Source of the DNA: an uncultured Lachnospiraceae bacterium
Lineage (GTDB): Bacteria > Bacillota > Clostridia > Lachnospirales > Lachnospiraceae
DNA length: 64,000 nt
NCBI GenBank assembly: GCA_910584915.1
Contig: CAJUDM010000005.1
Span: 111,553 to 175,552, forward strand
Direction of reading: 5' to 3'
Both the position numbers and the translations under genes were made by a program. Positions 16,487 to 25,062 of the stretch are shown here, in pieces. Within the stretch, counting starts at the first letter, position 1. Every line of letters begins with the position of its first letter. The notes beneath the pieces were generated by a model. It did not search any database and was not told the origin of the DNA. It saw only the letters and a list, made by a program, of their open reading frames with translations.

Positions 16487-18073
16487 CTACGCCCTCACAT
16501 CAAACGCCGTGTAGGAGACCATCGTATCGTTCTCCTCCACGCCCCGTATGCGGGAGATCACATCCGCTTCCTGCTCTTCCTTAAACTTCATCTCCGCCTG
16601 CATATGGTACCCTTTCTTCTCCAGGCGCTCATTCAAAACATGGATGTGCTCCGCCAGAAAATCCAGCACATCCTCATTTGCCAGCGTAAACTGCGTGGAT
16701 ACATTGTAATCCTTCATCTTCACATAGATATCCAGATTCCCCAGATGCTGCATCTCCAAATGCAGCAGCGCGCTGGAAGAACCGTCCTCGGAAACCTTCC
16801 CCTTCTTCTTCTGGTACACATACAACTCCCCGTGGGCATTCTCCAGGGAAGCCTTCAGCGGTATCTGCAGATAGGGAAACATCTGGTTAACGTTCTGCAT
16901 AAATTCCAGATTCTGATTCATCTGCTGTACCGCCTGCCCCGCCGCCGTATCCGCTTTGCCCGCCGCAGAAAACAACTCCTGGACCTGAGCGGACTGATTT
17001 TTTATTTTCTGATAAAAATTCTTTACCTCCTCTTTGTCGGCAAAGCTTTCCGGCTTCATCGTCCAGTTCTCCGACAACATCTTTTTGACCTGGGATGTAA
17101 AATCCTTCCCGAGTTCTGAGAATCGCTGCTCAAGCCCCTCCGGCAATACGGTGCGTGCCTGCTCCGCAGGTTTTGCGCCGCCTTTCAAGAGCACCGTCCC
17201 ATCCTGGTCAGCCAACTGTTTTACCGCCTCTTCCTGCGCTCCCGCCGCAGTGTTTTTTCCCGGAGTGCCGTCCTTTCCCTCCGCGATCTCCCTCATCATG
17301 CCGTCCAGCTTCCGCATCAGTTCCTTCACGGCGTTTCCGTTTTCGGAAACCTCTCCGGCAGCGTCCGCTCCTCCCTGCAGCACCTGAAGCATATCCTTCA
17401 TAAACTCGAGCCCTGCAGCATGTTTTCCCTCCTCCCCGAAGGAAGAGAGCACCTGCCCGAGCCCTTTCGTGATATCCTCCATGGTGTGCAGGAGCTGATG
17501 CTGCATATTTCTGGTGGCTTCATACTGCGCCACATTGGTCTCGTTGATCTCCATCCCCATCGCGGTCAATCTGACAATCGTGTCAGCAGAAGCCTGAGGA
17601 AAATCCGCCACAGCTTTTCCCATCTCCCAGAGGCTCGCCTTGTCGATCGGAAGCCCCTCCTCCATCATCCCCTTCACCATCGCCAGATTCTCTGCGGTGA
17701 GCGGCATCCCGGCGGCGTTCAGCGCGCCCATGGCAGCGCTCTTTCCCGCGGAGAGATTGGTATACAGAGGGCTGAGCGTCAACTTGTCATCCGAAGTTCC
17801 TTTCACTTCAAAGAACATATTCTGCCCGACGGAGGCCTTGATATCTCCGTCCAGCCTGGCATTAATCTCCACGCCATTTCCCATGGCGAGCAATATCTGG
17901 CTTCCCTGCATGGAGCGGATCTGCCCGCCGATGGTCTGCCCTGTCACCAGCGAGTTTAACACCGCACTCGTCTGAAGCTGTTTCGCGACAGCGGAAGCGG
18001 AGACCGCACTGCCCGCCTGATTCGATTGTCCCTGATTTATTTTGGATAAAACATCCGTCAATGTGATATTCAT
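16487..18073 (-). CDS. YlqG-like protein with FliK-type features
   Basis: 528 residues with no membrane helix, rich in Ala, Gln, Met and Asn. The N-terminus is helical and low complexity; near 80-110 there is a beta segment (IEAMLDGDIKASVG-like). The C-terminal part (LLHLEMQHLGNLDIYVKMKD and HIHVLNERLEKKGYHM) resembles the C-terminal domain of hook-length control proteins. It matches the position of B. subtilis ylqG, between rnhB and the FlhB-like ylqH, and overlaps rnhB by 4 nt. No other flagellar gene is in the window, so a flagellar role is not implied. Confidence 0.75.
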   Translation of the reverse strand: MNITLTDVLSKINQGQSNQAGSAVSASAVAKQLQTSAVLNSLVTGQTIGGQIRSMQGSQILLAMGNGVEINARLDGDIKASVGQNMFFEVKGTSDDKLTLSPLYTNLSAGKSAAMGALNAAGMPLTAENLAMVKGMMEEGLPIDKASLWEMGKAVADFPQASADTIVRLTAMGMEINETNVAQYEATRNMQHQLLHTMEDITKGLGQVLSSFGEEGKHAAGLEFMKDMLQVLQGGADAAGEVSENGNAVKELMRKLDGMMREIAEGKDGTPGKNTAAGAQEEAVKQLADQDGTVLLKGGAKPAEQARTVLPEGLEQRFSELGKDFTSQVKKMLSENWTMKPESFADKEEVKNFYQKIKNQSAQVQELFSAAGKADTAAGQAVQQMNQNLEFMQNVNQMFPYLQIPLKASLENAHGELYVYQKKKGKVSEDGSSSALLHLEMQHLGNLDIYVKMKDYNVSTQFTLANEDVLDFLAEHIHVLNERLEKKGYHMQAEMKFKEEQEADVISRIRGVEENDTMVSYTAFDVRA

Positions 18074-18822
18074 AGATTTTTAATGAAACTCTTCCTGTGG
18101 ATGGGTGTCGCCCCATATTTTCTGATCGCTTCCATATGCTGCGCAGAACCGTATCCCTTGTGGGAGGCAAAACCGTACTCCGGATATATCTCGTCGTACT
18201 TCACCATCAGCCTATCCCTCGTCACCTTTGCCACGATACTCGCCGCCGCTATGGAAATACTCTTTGCGTCCCCTTTGATGATGGGCACCTGCTTTATGGA
18301 AATCCCCGGAATCGTGACCGCATCGTTGAGGAGTAAGTCCGGCTGTTTTGACAAAAGTCCCACCGCCTCCCGCATTGCCTCATAGGTCGCCTGCAGAATA
18401 TTGATCTCATCAATCCTCGCCGGCGCGGCGTAACCGATCCCCACCGCCACAGCGGCCTCCATGATCTCCGTATATAACTCTTCTCTCTTTTTTTCGGATA
18501 ATTTCTTGGAATCATTTAGATATAGCAGACTGCAATCTTTTGGCAAAATGACCGCCCCCGCCACGACCGGACCGGCAAGAGGGCCTCTTCCCACCTCATC
18601 GATCCCGCAGATATAAGAGTACTCCCCGAATTCCCGCTCATACCGCTTCATCTCCTGCGTCCGCGCAAGTTCCTTCTCATAAGCCGCGATCCGCTTTCTC
18701 GCCGCCCCCAAAACCGCCCGCACACCGCCGCGCTCATCCCCCTCATAAAGAGAAATAAGCTCCGGCAGATCCTCAATGCCACAATCTGAAAACTTCCCCT
18801 TTATCTCCCTGATCTTCTCCAT
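18070..18822 (-). CDS. rnhB: Ribonuclease HII
   Basis: 250 residues. It removes ribonucleotides from DNA and RNA:DNA hybrids. The catalytic acids lie in ICGIDEVGRGPLAGPVVAGAV (DE pair at about residues 75-76) and in LLNDAVTIPG; the C-terminal GYASHKGYG-type motif appears here as YGFASHKGYGSAQHMEAI. An N-terminal helical extension of about 65 residues is usual in this group. Its stop overlaps the ylqG start as ATGA. Confidence 0.96.
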   Translation of the reverse strand: MEKIREIKGKFSDCGIEDLPELISLYEGDERGGVRAVLGAARKRIAAYEKELARTQEMKRYEREFGEYSYICGIDEVGRGPLAGPVVAGAVILPKDCSLLYLNDSKKLSEKKREELYTEIMEAAVAVGIGYAAPARIDEINILQATYEAMREAVGLLSKQPDLLLNDAVTIPGISIKQVPIIKGDAKSISIAAASIVAKVTRDRLMVKYDEIYPEYGFASHKGYGSAQHMEAIRKYGATPIHRKSFIKNL

Positions 18823-18859
18823 TTCATCCTCTTTCTCAAAACAAAAGGCAGTCTTTTCA

Positions 18860-19459
18860 TCACTGATGCTTCAGTTTCCCGAACTTATCAAAGGGCCAGA
18901 TCCGTACCCACGCCCTGCCGATAATATCATCCTTATGGATATTTCCGACCAGTTCCGCCCTGCTGTCGGTACTGTTATTCCGGTTATCTCCCAGCACAAA
19001 GTATTCATCTTCATCCAACATGATCTCCTCCGCCGCAAAACCCGGATCCTGAATGACTTCCTTGCCGTAGTTCTCCTCCAGCAGTTCCCCGTCGATAAAG
19101 ATATTGCCATCCCAGTCGATCTGCACAGTCTCCCCCGGCATGCCGATGATCCGCTTGATATAATAGGTTTCCTCCTCGTACTGGAACGGAAAAACAATGA
19201 TATCAAAGCGCTGCGGTTCACGGAAGCGATATGTAATCTTATCCACGATCAGATTATCCGCATCCTGCAGCGTCGGCTCCATGGAACTCCCCTGCACTTC
19301 CGTCCTCTGACCGACATAATGAATGATCAGATATGTTGCGATCAGCACACACAACAGGTAAATACTGGTACTCAATATTTCTTTCACGACACTCTTTTTC
19401 ATCTTTAAAACCCATACCTTTCTACAGCCTGCATTCCTTCCGGTATAATGTATCTCCAT
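18860..19459 (-). CDS. lepB: Signal peptidase I, copy 1
   Basis: 199 residues. It removes signal peptides at the outer face of the membrane. The start ATG at 19459 overlaps the stop of rbgA as TAATG and has GGAGGTG 8 nt upstream, so the longer N-terminus is retained. One membrane helix lies at about 32-48. The catalytic Ser59 is in QGSSMEPTL and Lys102 in YYIKRIIGMPGE. The C-terminal box FVLGDNRNNSTDSR is complete. A second lepB lies upstream of rbgA. Confidence 0.95.
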   Translation of the reverse strand: MEIHYTGRNAGCRKVWVLKMKKSVVKEILSTSIYLLCVLIATYLIIHYVGQRTEVQGSSMEPTLQDADNLIVDKITYRFREPQRFDIIVFPFQYEEETYYIKRIIGMPGETVQIDWDGNIFIDGELLEENYGKEVIQDPGFAAEEIMLDEDEYFVLGDNRNNSTDSRAELVGNIHKDDIIGRAWVRIWPFDKFGKLKHQ

Positions 19460-20301
19460 TAAACCGGCACCTCCAGCGTGATCCTCCCAAGCTTGCCGCT
19501 TCTGAAATCATCTAACAGAAGCGCCGCGGCCTTTTCCGTGTCAAGCTCCTCTCCCTTCAAAAGGCAGCCCCGCTTCCTCGCAATATCCTGAAGCAGTTCA
19601 AAAACTTCTTTTTCTTCCTCCACCCCGTATCGCTTTGCCAGCGCGCCGCCGTACTGCCGCTTCAGCATGCCGGTCAGATCCACCGCCATATCCGTGACGG
19701 AAACGACATTGTCATTCATGGAACCCACCAGCGCAAGCTTCAATCCGACCTCTTCACTCTCAAATTTCGGCCACAGGATTCCCGGCGTATCCAGAAGTTC
19801 CAGAGATTTATTCAGACGGATCCACTGCTTCCCCTTTGTGACGCCCGGCTTGTTTCCGGTCTTCGTACACGCCTTGCCCGCAAAGGAATTGATAAAGGTA
19901 GACTTTCCCACATTTGGGATTCCCACCACCATGGCGCGGACTGGCCTGTTTAAGATTCCCCGCTTCCTGTCCCGCTCTATCTTCTCCCTGCAGGCCTCCT
20001 GCACAATGCCATGTATCGCTTTTATCCCTCCGCCGCTCCGAGAGTTGACTTCCAGCACAAACAGTCCCCGGTCTTTAAAATATTCCTTCCAAAGCTTATT
20101 GGCGCGCTCGTCCGCCAGATCAGACTTATTCAACAGGATAAGCCTTGACTTATTCTTCCCGAGCGCATCTATATCCGGATTCCTGCTGGCGAGCGGGATC
20201 CGCGCATCCACCAGTTCGATCACCAGATCGATCAGCTTTATATTCTCTTCCATCATCCTGCGGGCTTTCGTCATGTGCCCCGGGTACCATTGATAATTCA
20301 T
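19459..20301 (-). CDS. rbgA: Ribosome biogenesis GTPase RbgA (YlqF)
   Basis: 280 residues, a circularly permuted GTPase needed for late 50S assembly. The N-terminal WYPGHMTKARRMM motif is diagnostic. NKSD (G4) comes before GIPNVGKSTFINSFAG (G1), then DTPGILWPKF (G3). A C-terminal helical domain ends at TAA overlapping the lepB start. Firmicutes commonly place this gene between rplS/lepB and rnhB. Confidence 0.97.
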   Translation of the reverse strand: MNYQWYPGHMTKARRMMEENIKLIDLVIELVDARIPLASRNPDIDALGKNKSRLILLNKSDLADERANKLWKEYFKDRGLFVLEVNSRSGGGIKAIHGIVQEACREKIERDRKRGILNRPVRAMVVGIPNVGKSTFINSFAGKACTKTGNKPGVTKGKQWIRLNKSLELLDTPGILWPKFESEEVGLKLALVGSMNDNVVSVTDMAVDLTGMLKRQYGGALAKRYGVEEEKEVFELLQDIARKRGCLLKGEELDTEKAAALLLDDFRSGKLGRITLEVPV

Positions 20302-20362
20302 ATAACCCTCTTTTCCATTTTATAATGCCGCCTGCATTATGATATCACAGAAAACAACAGCT

Positions 20363-20950
20363 TCACTCAATAAATCCGATCATATCGATGCTGTCTCCCA
20401 GCTTAAACCATGCCTTCCCCGCGATCGTATCCTCCTTTACCGCCCCGATATTGGCGGAACGGCTGTCCTCGCTGTTGTTCCGGTTATCCCCCAGCACAAA
20501 ATATTCCTCTTCGCCCAGAGTAATACCTTTTTCCGCGATGCCGCCGTCTTCGATCGTATCGTAGCTGTCGCTCTCCTCATAAAAATAACCGTCCAGGTAT
20601 ATCCTGCCGTCACTGATGGTGATCGTCTCCCCGGGCAGCCCGATGACACGCTTAATATAATAATGGGTATTTTCGTTTCCGTTTGGCAGAAATACGATGA
20701 CGTCCCCCCGCTTCGGTTCCCCGAAACTGTAGCTGATCTTGTTGATCAATACACTCTGGCCATTGAACAGGCAGGGCTCCATCGAGGCGCCGATCACGCT
20801 TGTCTTTAACCCCACCGAATAGACAAACACGAAGGCTATCAGGACAGCCAGCACAAAAAAGAAACCCCAGCTCCCGATCTCCTTGAACATTCCCACGCTC
20901 ATCGTCTTTCGTCTCTTATAAAAATGAAGTCCTCTGCTCTTTCCGGACAT
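20363..20950 (-). CDS. lepB: Signal peptidase I, copy 2
   Basis: 195 residues with a basic N-terminus (RRKTMSVGMFKE) and one membrane helix at about 28-46. The catalytic residues are Ser56 in IGASMEPCL and Lys100 in YYIKRVIGLPGE. FVLGDNRNNSEDSR is the conserved C-terminal box. It diverges clearly from the 199-residue copy outside these motifs, so the two may have different substrates. It lies downstream of the rplS terminator and upstream of rbgA. Confidence 0.95.
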   Translation of the reverse strand: MSGKSRGLHFYKRRKTMSVGMFKEIGSWGFFFVLAVLIAFVFVYSVGLKTSVIGASMEPCLFNGQSVLINKISYSFGEPKRGDVIVFLPNGNENTHYYIKRVIGLPGETITISDGRIYLDGYFYEESDSYDTIEDGGIAEKGITLGEEEYFVLGDNRNNSEDSRSANIGAVKEDTIAGKAWFKLGDSIDMIGFIE

Positions 20951-20970
20951 ACTTATCCCTCATCATGTTG

Positions 20971-21001
20971 AAAAAGGGACTATTACAACCGTAACAGTCC
21001 C
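20971..21001 (-). terminator. Terminator of rplS
   Basis: Read on the minus strand, GGGACTGTTAC pairs with GTAATAGTCCC around a 4-nt loop and is followed by TTTTTC. It lies about 25 nt after the rplS stop and would separate rplS from lepB. Confidence 0.85.
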
Positions 21002-21027
21002 CTCTTTGTTTTTCAATCCTGTAAATC

Positions 21028-21375
21028 TTACCGAATAACCTCTTTTACTTTCGCCTTCTTGCCGGAAAGCTTTCTCAAGTAGAACAGTTTCGCCCTTCTT
21101 ACCTTACCTCTTCTCACCACTTCGATCTTTTCCACATTGGGAGAATGGAGCGGCCATGTCTTTTCCACGCCGATACCGCCGGAAGATTTTCTCACGGTAA
21201 AGGTCTCACGGTTTCCGCCGTTCTGCCTCTTGATAACCGTTCCCTCGAAGATCTGGATCCTCTCACGGTTTCCCTCTTTGATCCTGTTGTGTACCTTCAC
21301 GGTATCACCCACGTTAAACTCGTCCACTTTCTCTTTCAGCTGAGCCTGTTCGATTTCTCTGATCAGTTCGTTCAT
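21028..21375 (-). CDS. rplS: Ribosomal protein L19
   Basis: 115 residues, the standard size. It begins MNELIREIEQAQLK and contains FNVGDTVKVHNRIKEGNRER and FEGTVIKRQNGG. The basic C-terminus is VRRGKVRRAKLFYLRKLSGK. AAGGAGG precedes the start, and promoter and terminator are visible, so it is probably a single-gene transcript. Confidence 0.98.
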   Translation of the reverse strand: MNELIREIEQAQLKEKVDEFNVGDTVKVHNRIKEGNRERIQIFEGTVIKRQNGGNRETFTVRKSSGGIGVEKTWPLHSPNVEKIEVVRRGKVRRAKLFYLRKLSGKKAKVKEVIR

Positions 21376-21454
21376 TTATCGTATGCCTCCTTATTTGATC
21401 GGATGTTCTTAATACTTCTGTAACAGAGGACCATCTCTTTATCGCAACGGAAAT

Positions 21455-21483
21455 ATTTTACCACATGATGACACTCTTTACAA
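21455..21483 (-). promoter_or_regulatory. rplS promoter
   Basis: On the minus strand TTGTAA and TAAAAT are spaced 17 nt apart (-35 at 21478-21483, -10 at 21455-21460), giving a leader of roughly 70 nt before rplS. The leader contains a small TCTG/CAGA hairpin. I cannot tell whether it matches the known L19 leader family. Confidence 0.65.
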
Positions 21484-21544
21484 GAAAAATTTTCAGCAAA
21501 TATAAAATAAACAAAAGGCTGTTATACTGCAGCATATGATACGG

Positions 21545-22135
21545 TCAGACACCTCTGTCATCCCTGAATATGATCTCCCCCGTCTTTTCATCCATGCGCT
21601 CCACAACAGCCAAAGATTCCAGCCGGACTCCCCTTGCCCGCAGCGCATCTCCGCCCGCCTGGAAGCCCTTCTCGATCACAATGCCCGCACCTGCCAGTTC
21701 CGCGCCTGATGCCTCCACCAGATCGATCAGCCCCTCCAGCGCTTTTCCGTTTGCCAGAAAGTCATCGATCAGCAGCACTTTATCCCCCCTGCCCAGAAAT
21801 TCCTTCGCGACGATGATGTCGTAGATCCTCCCGTGGGTGTAGGACTGCACTTTTGTCGTATAGACATCTCCCGCAATGTTCTTTGTCTGCGTCTTTTTCG
21901 CAAATACCACCGGCACATGAAAACTCTGCGCCGCAACACAGGCAATGCCGATGCCGGATGCCTCGATCGTCAGGATCTTATTTACTTCCACATCTGCAAA
22001 ACGTCTCTTAAACTCCCTGCCGATCTCAGAAAACAATTCGATATCCATCTGGTGATTCAGAAAAGAGTCCACCTTCAATACATTTCCCGCTTTGACTTTT
22101 CCGTCTTTACGTATTCTCTCTTTCAATGATTCCAT
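21545..22135 (-). CDS. xpt: Xanthine phosphoribosyltransferase
   Basis: 196 residues from ATG 22135 (MESLKERIRKDGKVK), which has AGGAG upstream; codons further upstream in frame belong to the leader. It salvages xanthine to XMP using PRPP. Typical Xpt segments are NHQMDIELFSEIGREF, ILTIEASGIGIA and VVFAKKTQTKNI, and the PRPP loop is VLLIDDFLANGKALEGLIDL. No purine riboswitch signature is visible in the leader. Confidence 0.95.
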   Translation of the reverse strand: MESLKERIRKDGKVKAGNVLKVDSFLNHQMDIELFSEIGREFKRRFADVEVNKILTIEASGIGIACVAAQSFHVPVVFAKKTQTKNIAGDVYTTKVQSYTHGRIYDIIVAKEFLGRGDKVLLIDDFLANGKALEGLIDLVEASGAELAGAGIVIEKGFQAGGDALRARGVRLESLAVVERMDEKTGEIIFRDDRGV

Positions 22136-22156
22136 CGATTTTCTCCTGTTGTCCTG

Positions 22157-22203
22157 AAAAACGGAGAAGACAGACATCCCACAATGCCGCCTGCTCCGTT
22201 TTT
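22157..22203 (-). terminator. Strong hairpin with T tract before xpt
   Basis: AAAAACGGAG (22157-22166) and CTCCGTTTTT (22194-22203) form a perfect 10-bp stem. The intervening bases can extend it (AGGC/GTCT and GGCAT/ATGTC on the minus strand, loop TGTGGG). The minus-strand stem ends in TTTTT 20 nt before the xpt start. It may terminate the upstream PTS operon, which ends at 22298, or act as an attenuator in the xpt leader. Confidence 0.7.
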
Positions 22204-22205
22204 TC

Positions 22206-22235
22206 ATTTTAACACAGTCCTCTGCCCGGAATCAA
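22206..22235 (-). promoter_or_regulatory. Candidate xpt promoter
   Basis: Minus-strand TTGATT (22230-22235) and TAAAAT (22206-22211) are 18 nt apart, immediately before the hairpin at 22157-22203. If used, the hairpin would sit at the extreme 5' end of the transcript. Confidence 0.45.
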
Positions 22236-22297
22236 CATAAATTCAATATCTCACTCCAGCGAAGCCAAATGGCTGAACTGCTGCATTGTGGTTGCCG

Positions 22298-24160
22298 TCA
22301 CGAAAGCTGCTCCAATACCCAGTCCGCATCGTCCGTTGTCTTGAGCGTCTCCAGCCTTGCCTCATCTTCCAGCATCGTACAGATATTCGCCAGAAGGTCC
22401 AGATGCTCATCCCCGACACCGGCGATACCAAATACAAGCTGTGCTTTCTCTTCCCCGAAATCAACGCCATCCGGGTACTGCAGAAATACGATACCGCTCT
22501 TTTTCACGGTGTTCTTCGCCTGGGTCGTGCCGTGAGGAATAGCCACCCCCATTCCCATATAGGTCGTCACCAGTTTTTCGCGTTCCTGCATGGCATCCAC
22601 ATAGGTGCCATCCACATATCCCAGTTTCTCGAGCAGCTCTCCCGCCGCCTGGATCGCCTCCTCTTTGCTCACAGGCTTCTGTCCCAGTTTTATCCCGTCC
22701 CTGATCAGAACAGTCTTTTTGATCGGCACATCGGGAATCACGATATCCGTGTTCTCCCCCGCCGGCGGAGCCGGCTCATCCCCGGTTGTCAGCTGTACAT
22801 ACAATGCGTCCAGCGCCGGGTCCGCCAGAAAGTTTCCGATCGTGATCAGCTGCGCTCCGGGCGCCGATTTCCTTGCCCTCGCTGCCAGCGTCGTCTGCAC
22901 CACCGCGATATCACAGTCGTCCGGTATATTGTCCACGGAAGTATTGGTCACCGTGATATCCGGGCGGTTTTCTTTGATCCTGTTGCGGAACTTGGTAGCC
23001 CCCATGGCGGAGGAGCCCATCCCGGCATCGCAGGCAAACACGATCTTTTTCACCGCCGCAGCCCTTTCGATCGTCCCCGGCACCACGGCCTGCCCTTTCG
23101 CCTCCGCCTTTCTCTCCGCCATCTCCTTCTGTGCCTCCTCCAGGCTTCTGCCGCCCGCCATCTTTACAATGGGAGAAGCAGCCACAAAGGAAACGCCTGC
23201 CCCGATCAGCACACCTGCCATCACTTTCACCATATCAGAGCCCGGTGCCATCATCAGATAAGCGATAATGGAGCCCGGCGAAGCCGGTCCGACCAGTCCG
23301 CAGTCCGTGACTGTATACCAGAGAATTGCAGCCATATTGCCCAGGATCGGCGCAACGATAACAAGGGGATTCATCAAAATATACGGAAAATATATTTCAT
23401 GGATACCGCCGAACAGGTGGATGATCACAGCACCCGGCGCGGAATCCTTCGTTGTCTTATCCCTGCAAAAGAACATATAGGCTAACAGGACACCAAGCCC
23501 CGGCCCTGGGTTCGTCTCCACCATATACATAATGGATTTCCCCGCCTCCGCCGCCTGCAGCGTGGCGATCGGCGTAAAAACGCCCTGATTGATGGCATTG
23601 TTCAAAAACAGTACTTTCGCCGGCTCGATAAAAACCGACACGACGGGAAGCAGGCTGCGGTCCACCAGAAAAGTGATCCCTGCGGAGAGGACCGACAAAA
23701 TACCGCTCATGATCGGTCCTATCAGTATGTACCCCAGCATGGCAAGCAGCATGCCCAGAATGCCGGCGGAAAAGTTGTTGATCAACATCTCAAAGCCCGC
23801 GGGCATACGCCCTTCCATAAGCCGGTCAAATTTCTTCACACAGTAACCCGCAAGCGGTCCCATCACCATCGCCGCCATCAGCATGGTCGTGTCTGTGTTG
23901 CTCAAAATTGCGCCCATAACGGCGATCGCGGCTACCACCCTGCCTCTGTCCCCGCCTACCATGCGCCCGCCGGTGGACGCGATCAGAATCGGTATCAGAT
24001 AAGTCAGCATCGGACCTACCATGGAGTTAAATCCCTTGTTGGGAAACCAGCCCGTATCGATAAACAGTGCAGCGAGAAAGCCAAAGGCGATCAGCGCACC
24101 AATGTTCGGCATTACCATCGCTGATAAAAATTTGCCGAATCGCTGTATATAATTTTTCAA
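22298..24160 (-). CDS. mtlA: PTS mannitol-type transporter, IICBA
   Basis: 620 residues in three domains. The membrane IIC domain spans about 1-340, with GGIHEIYFPYILMNPLVI as the mannitol-type signature. IIB is at about 370-460, with the phosphocysteine C377 in FACDAGMGSSAMGA. IIA is at about 475-620, with the phosphohistidine H543 in GVAIPHGTTQAKN. It imports a hexitol or related sugar and phosphorylates it. It is last in an operon with a kinase, a SorE-like dehydrogenase and a DeoR regulator rather than with the usual mtlD, so the true substrate may be mannitol or another hexitol. Confidence 0.92.
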   Translation of the reverse strand: MKNYIQRFGKFLSAMVMPNIGALIAFGFLAALFIDTGWFPNKGFNSMVGPMLTYLIPILIASTGGRMVGGDRGRVVAAIAVMGAILSNTDTTMLMAAMVMGPLAGYCVKKFDRLMEGRMPAGFEMLINNFSAGILGMLLAMLGYILIGPIMSGILSVLSAGITFLVDRSLLPVVSVFIEPAKVLFLNNAINQGVFTPIATLQAAEAGKSIMYMVETNPGPGLGVLLAYMFFCRDKTTKDSAPGAVIIHLFGGIHEIYFPYILMNPLVIVAPILGNMAAILWYTVTDCGLVGPASPGSIIAYLMMAPGSDMVKVMAGVLIGAGVSFVAASPIVKMAGGRSLEEAQKEMAERKAEAKGQAVVPGTIERAAAVKKIVFACDAGMGSSAMGATKFRNRIKENRPDITVTNTSVDNIPDDCDIAVVQTTLAARARKSAPGAQLITIGNFLADPALDALYVQLTTGDEPAPPAGENTDIVIPDVPIKKTVLIRDGIKLGQKPVSKEEAIQAAGELLEKLGYVDGTYVDAMQEREKLVTTYMGMGVAIPHGTTQAKNTVKKSGIVFLQYPDGVDFGEEKAQLVFGIAGVGDEHLDLLANICTMLEDEARLETLKTTDDADWVLEQLS

Positions 24161-24247
24161 AACAATCCCTCCATTCCACTCTCACAATACCTTCCCCGCA
24201 GGGTTCGGTATTGCTGTCTCCGGTTCGGGATCAATGAAAATAACGCT

Positions 24248-25009
24248 CTACAGGACTTCCACCTGGTTTCTCCTGCACTGCATCAGAAACTCCTCGGGAA
24301 GCATGCCATCGGACACGATTATATCTATATCTTGTAAGCCGCATATATGAAAACTGCACTTCACGCCGATCTTGGAGGAATCCATCAGCACGATCACCTG
24401 GTCCGACTGCCTGGCGGCTGTCTGTTTCAGAATCGCCTCATCCCTGATCCCGCAGGAAAAACCCGCGGCTGCGTGATACCCCGTGATCCCCAGAAACGCC
24501 TGATGAAAGTTTACGTCCTGCAGTTCCCTGATAGCGGAAAAGCCGAACACACTCTGGCTGTAGCGGTTCAATTTACCTCCCGGCAGCATCACCGTGGGGC
24601 GGGAGAGATTTGCAAGCTCCGTGGCACAGCTCAGCCCTGTGGTGTAGATCAGATTGGACTGATCGGGAAATTTTGCGGCAAAAACCGTGGCAGTGCTTCC
24701 GGAATCTAAAAAGACAGTGGTATCCGGACGAAGAAGCGTAAGAGCCTTCTCCGCGATCTTCTGTTTCTGCGGAATATTCCGGACGGACTTCCTGTTCAGA
24801 AAATCGTCCGTCCCGATCAGCACCTGGACAGATTTTGCGCCGCCGTGAATCCTCAAGATCCGCCTGGCGTCATCTAATACCTTCAAATCCGTGCGCAGCG
24901 TCATCTCCGACACATGCGGAAACGCATCTTTCAATTGTGCAAAACTGACGGTCCCCCTGACATTGATAAAATCTACGATAGCATTTCTGCGTTTTTCCAT
25001 TGTATCCAT
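24248..25009 (-). CDS. DeoR-family transcriptional regulator
   Basis: 253 residues from ATG 25009 (MDTMEKRRNAIVDFI), which has GGAGG 7 nt upstream. An N-terminal winged helix (VSFAQLKDAFPHVSEMTLRTDLKVLDDA) is followed by the sugar-phosphate-binding DeoR C-terminal domain (VFLDSGSTATVFAAKF, LPGGKLNRYSQSVFG, DSSKIG). It lies between sorE-like and PTS genes, so it is the likely local repressor; candidate operators are at 27432-27446 and near 26371-26384. Confidence 0.92.
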   Translation of the reverse strand: MDTMEKRRNAIVDFINVRGTVSFAQLKDAFPHVSEMTLRTDLKVLDDARRILRIHGGAKSVQVLIGTDDFLNRKSVRNIPQKQKIAEKALTLLRPDTTVFLDSGSTATVFAAKFPDQSNLIYTTGLSCATELANLSRPTVMLPGGKLNRYSQSVFGFSAIRELQDVNFHQAFLGITGYHAAAGFSCGIRDEAILKQTAARQSDQVIVLMDSSKIGVKCSFHICGLQDIDIIVSDGMLPEEFLMQCRRNQVEVL

Positions 25010-25062
25010 ATAAATTCCTCCGATCTGCGCCAAAAGCTCACAGACCGGAGTTTTTGACGCCT

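Noticed and set aside
16164..18073. Flagellar gene cluster
   Set aside because: Only FlhB-C-like and FliK-like proteins are present, in the ylqG-ylqH position known from Bacillus; no other flagellar gene occurs in the window.
22135..22297. Purine riboswitch upstream of xpt
   Set aside because: The conserved purine aptamer core and three-way junction are not present; only a simple hairpin is seen.
22298..24160. Fructose-type PTS permease
   Set aside because: The domain order and GGIHEIYFPY motif are of the mannitol class; the neighbouring fruK-like kinase alone does not make it a fructose transporter.
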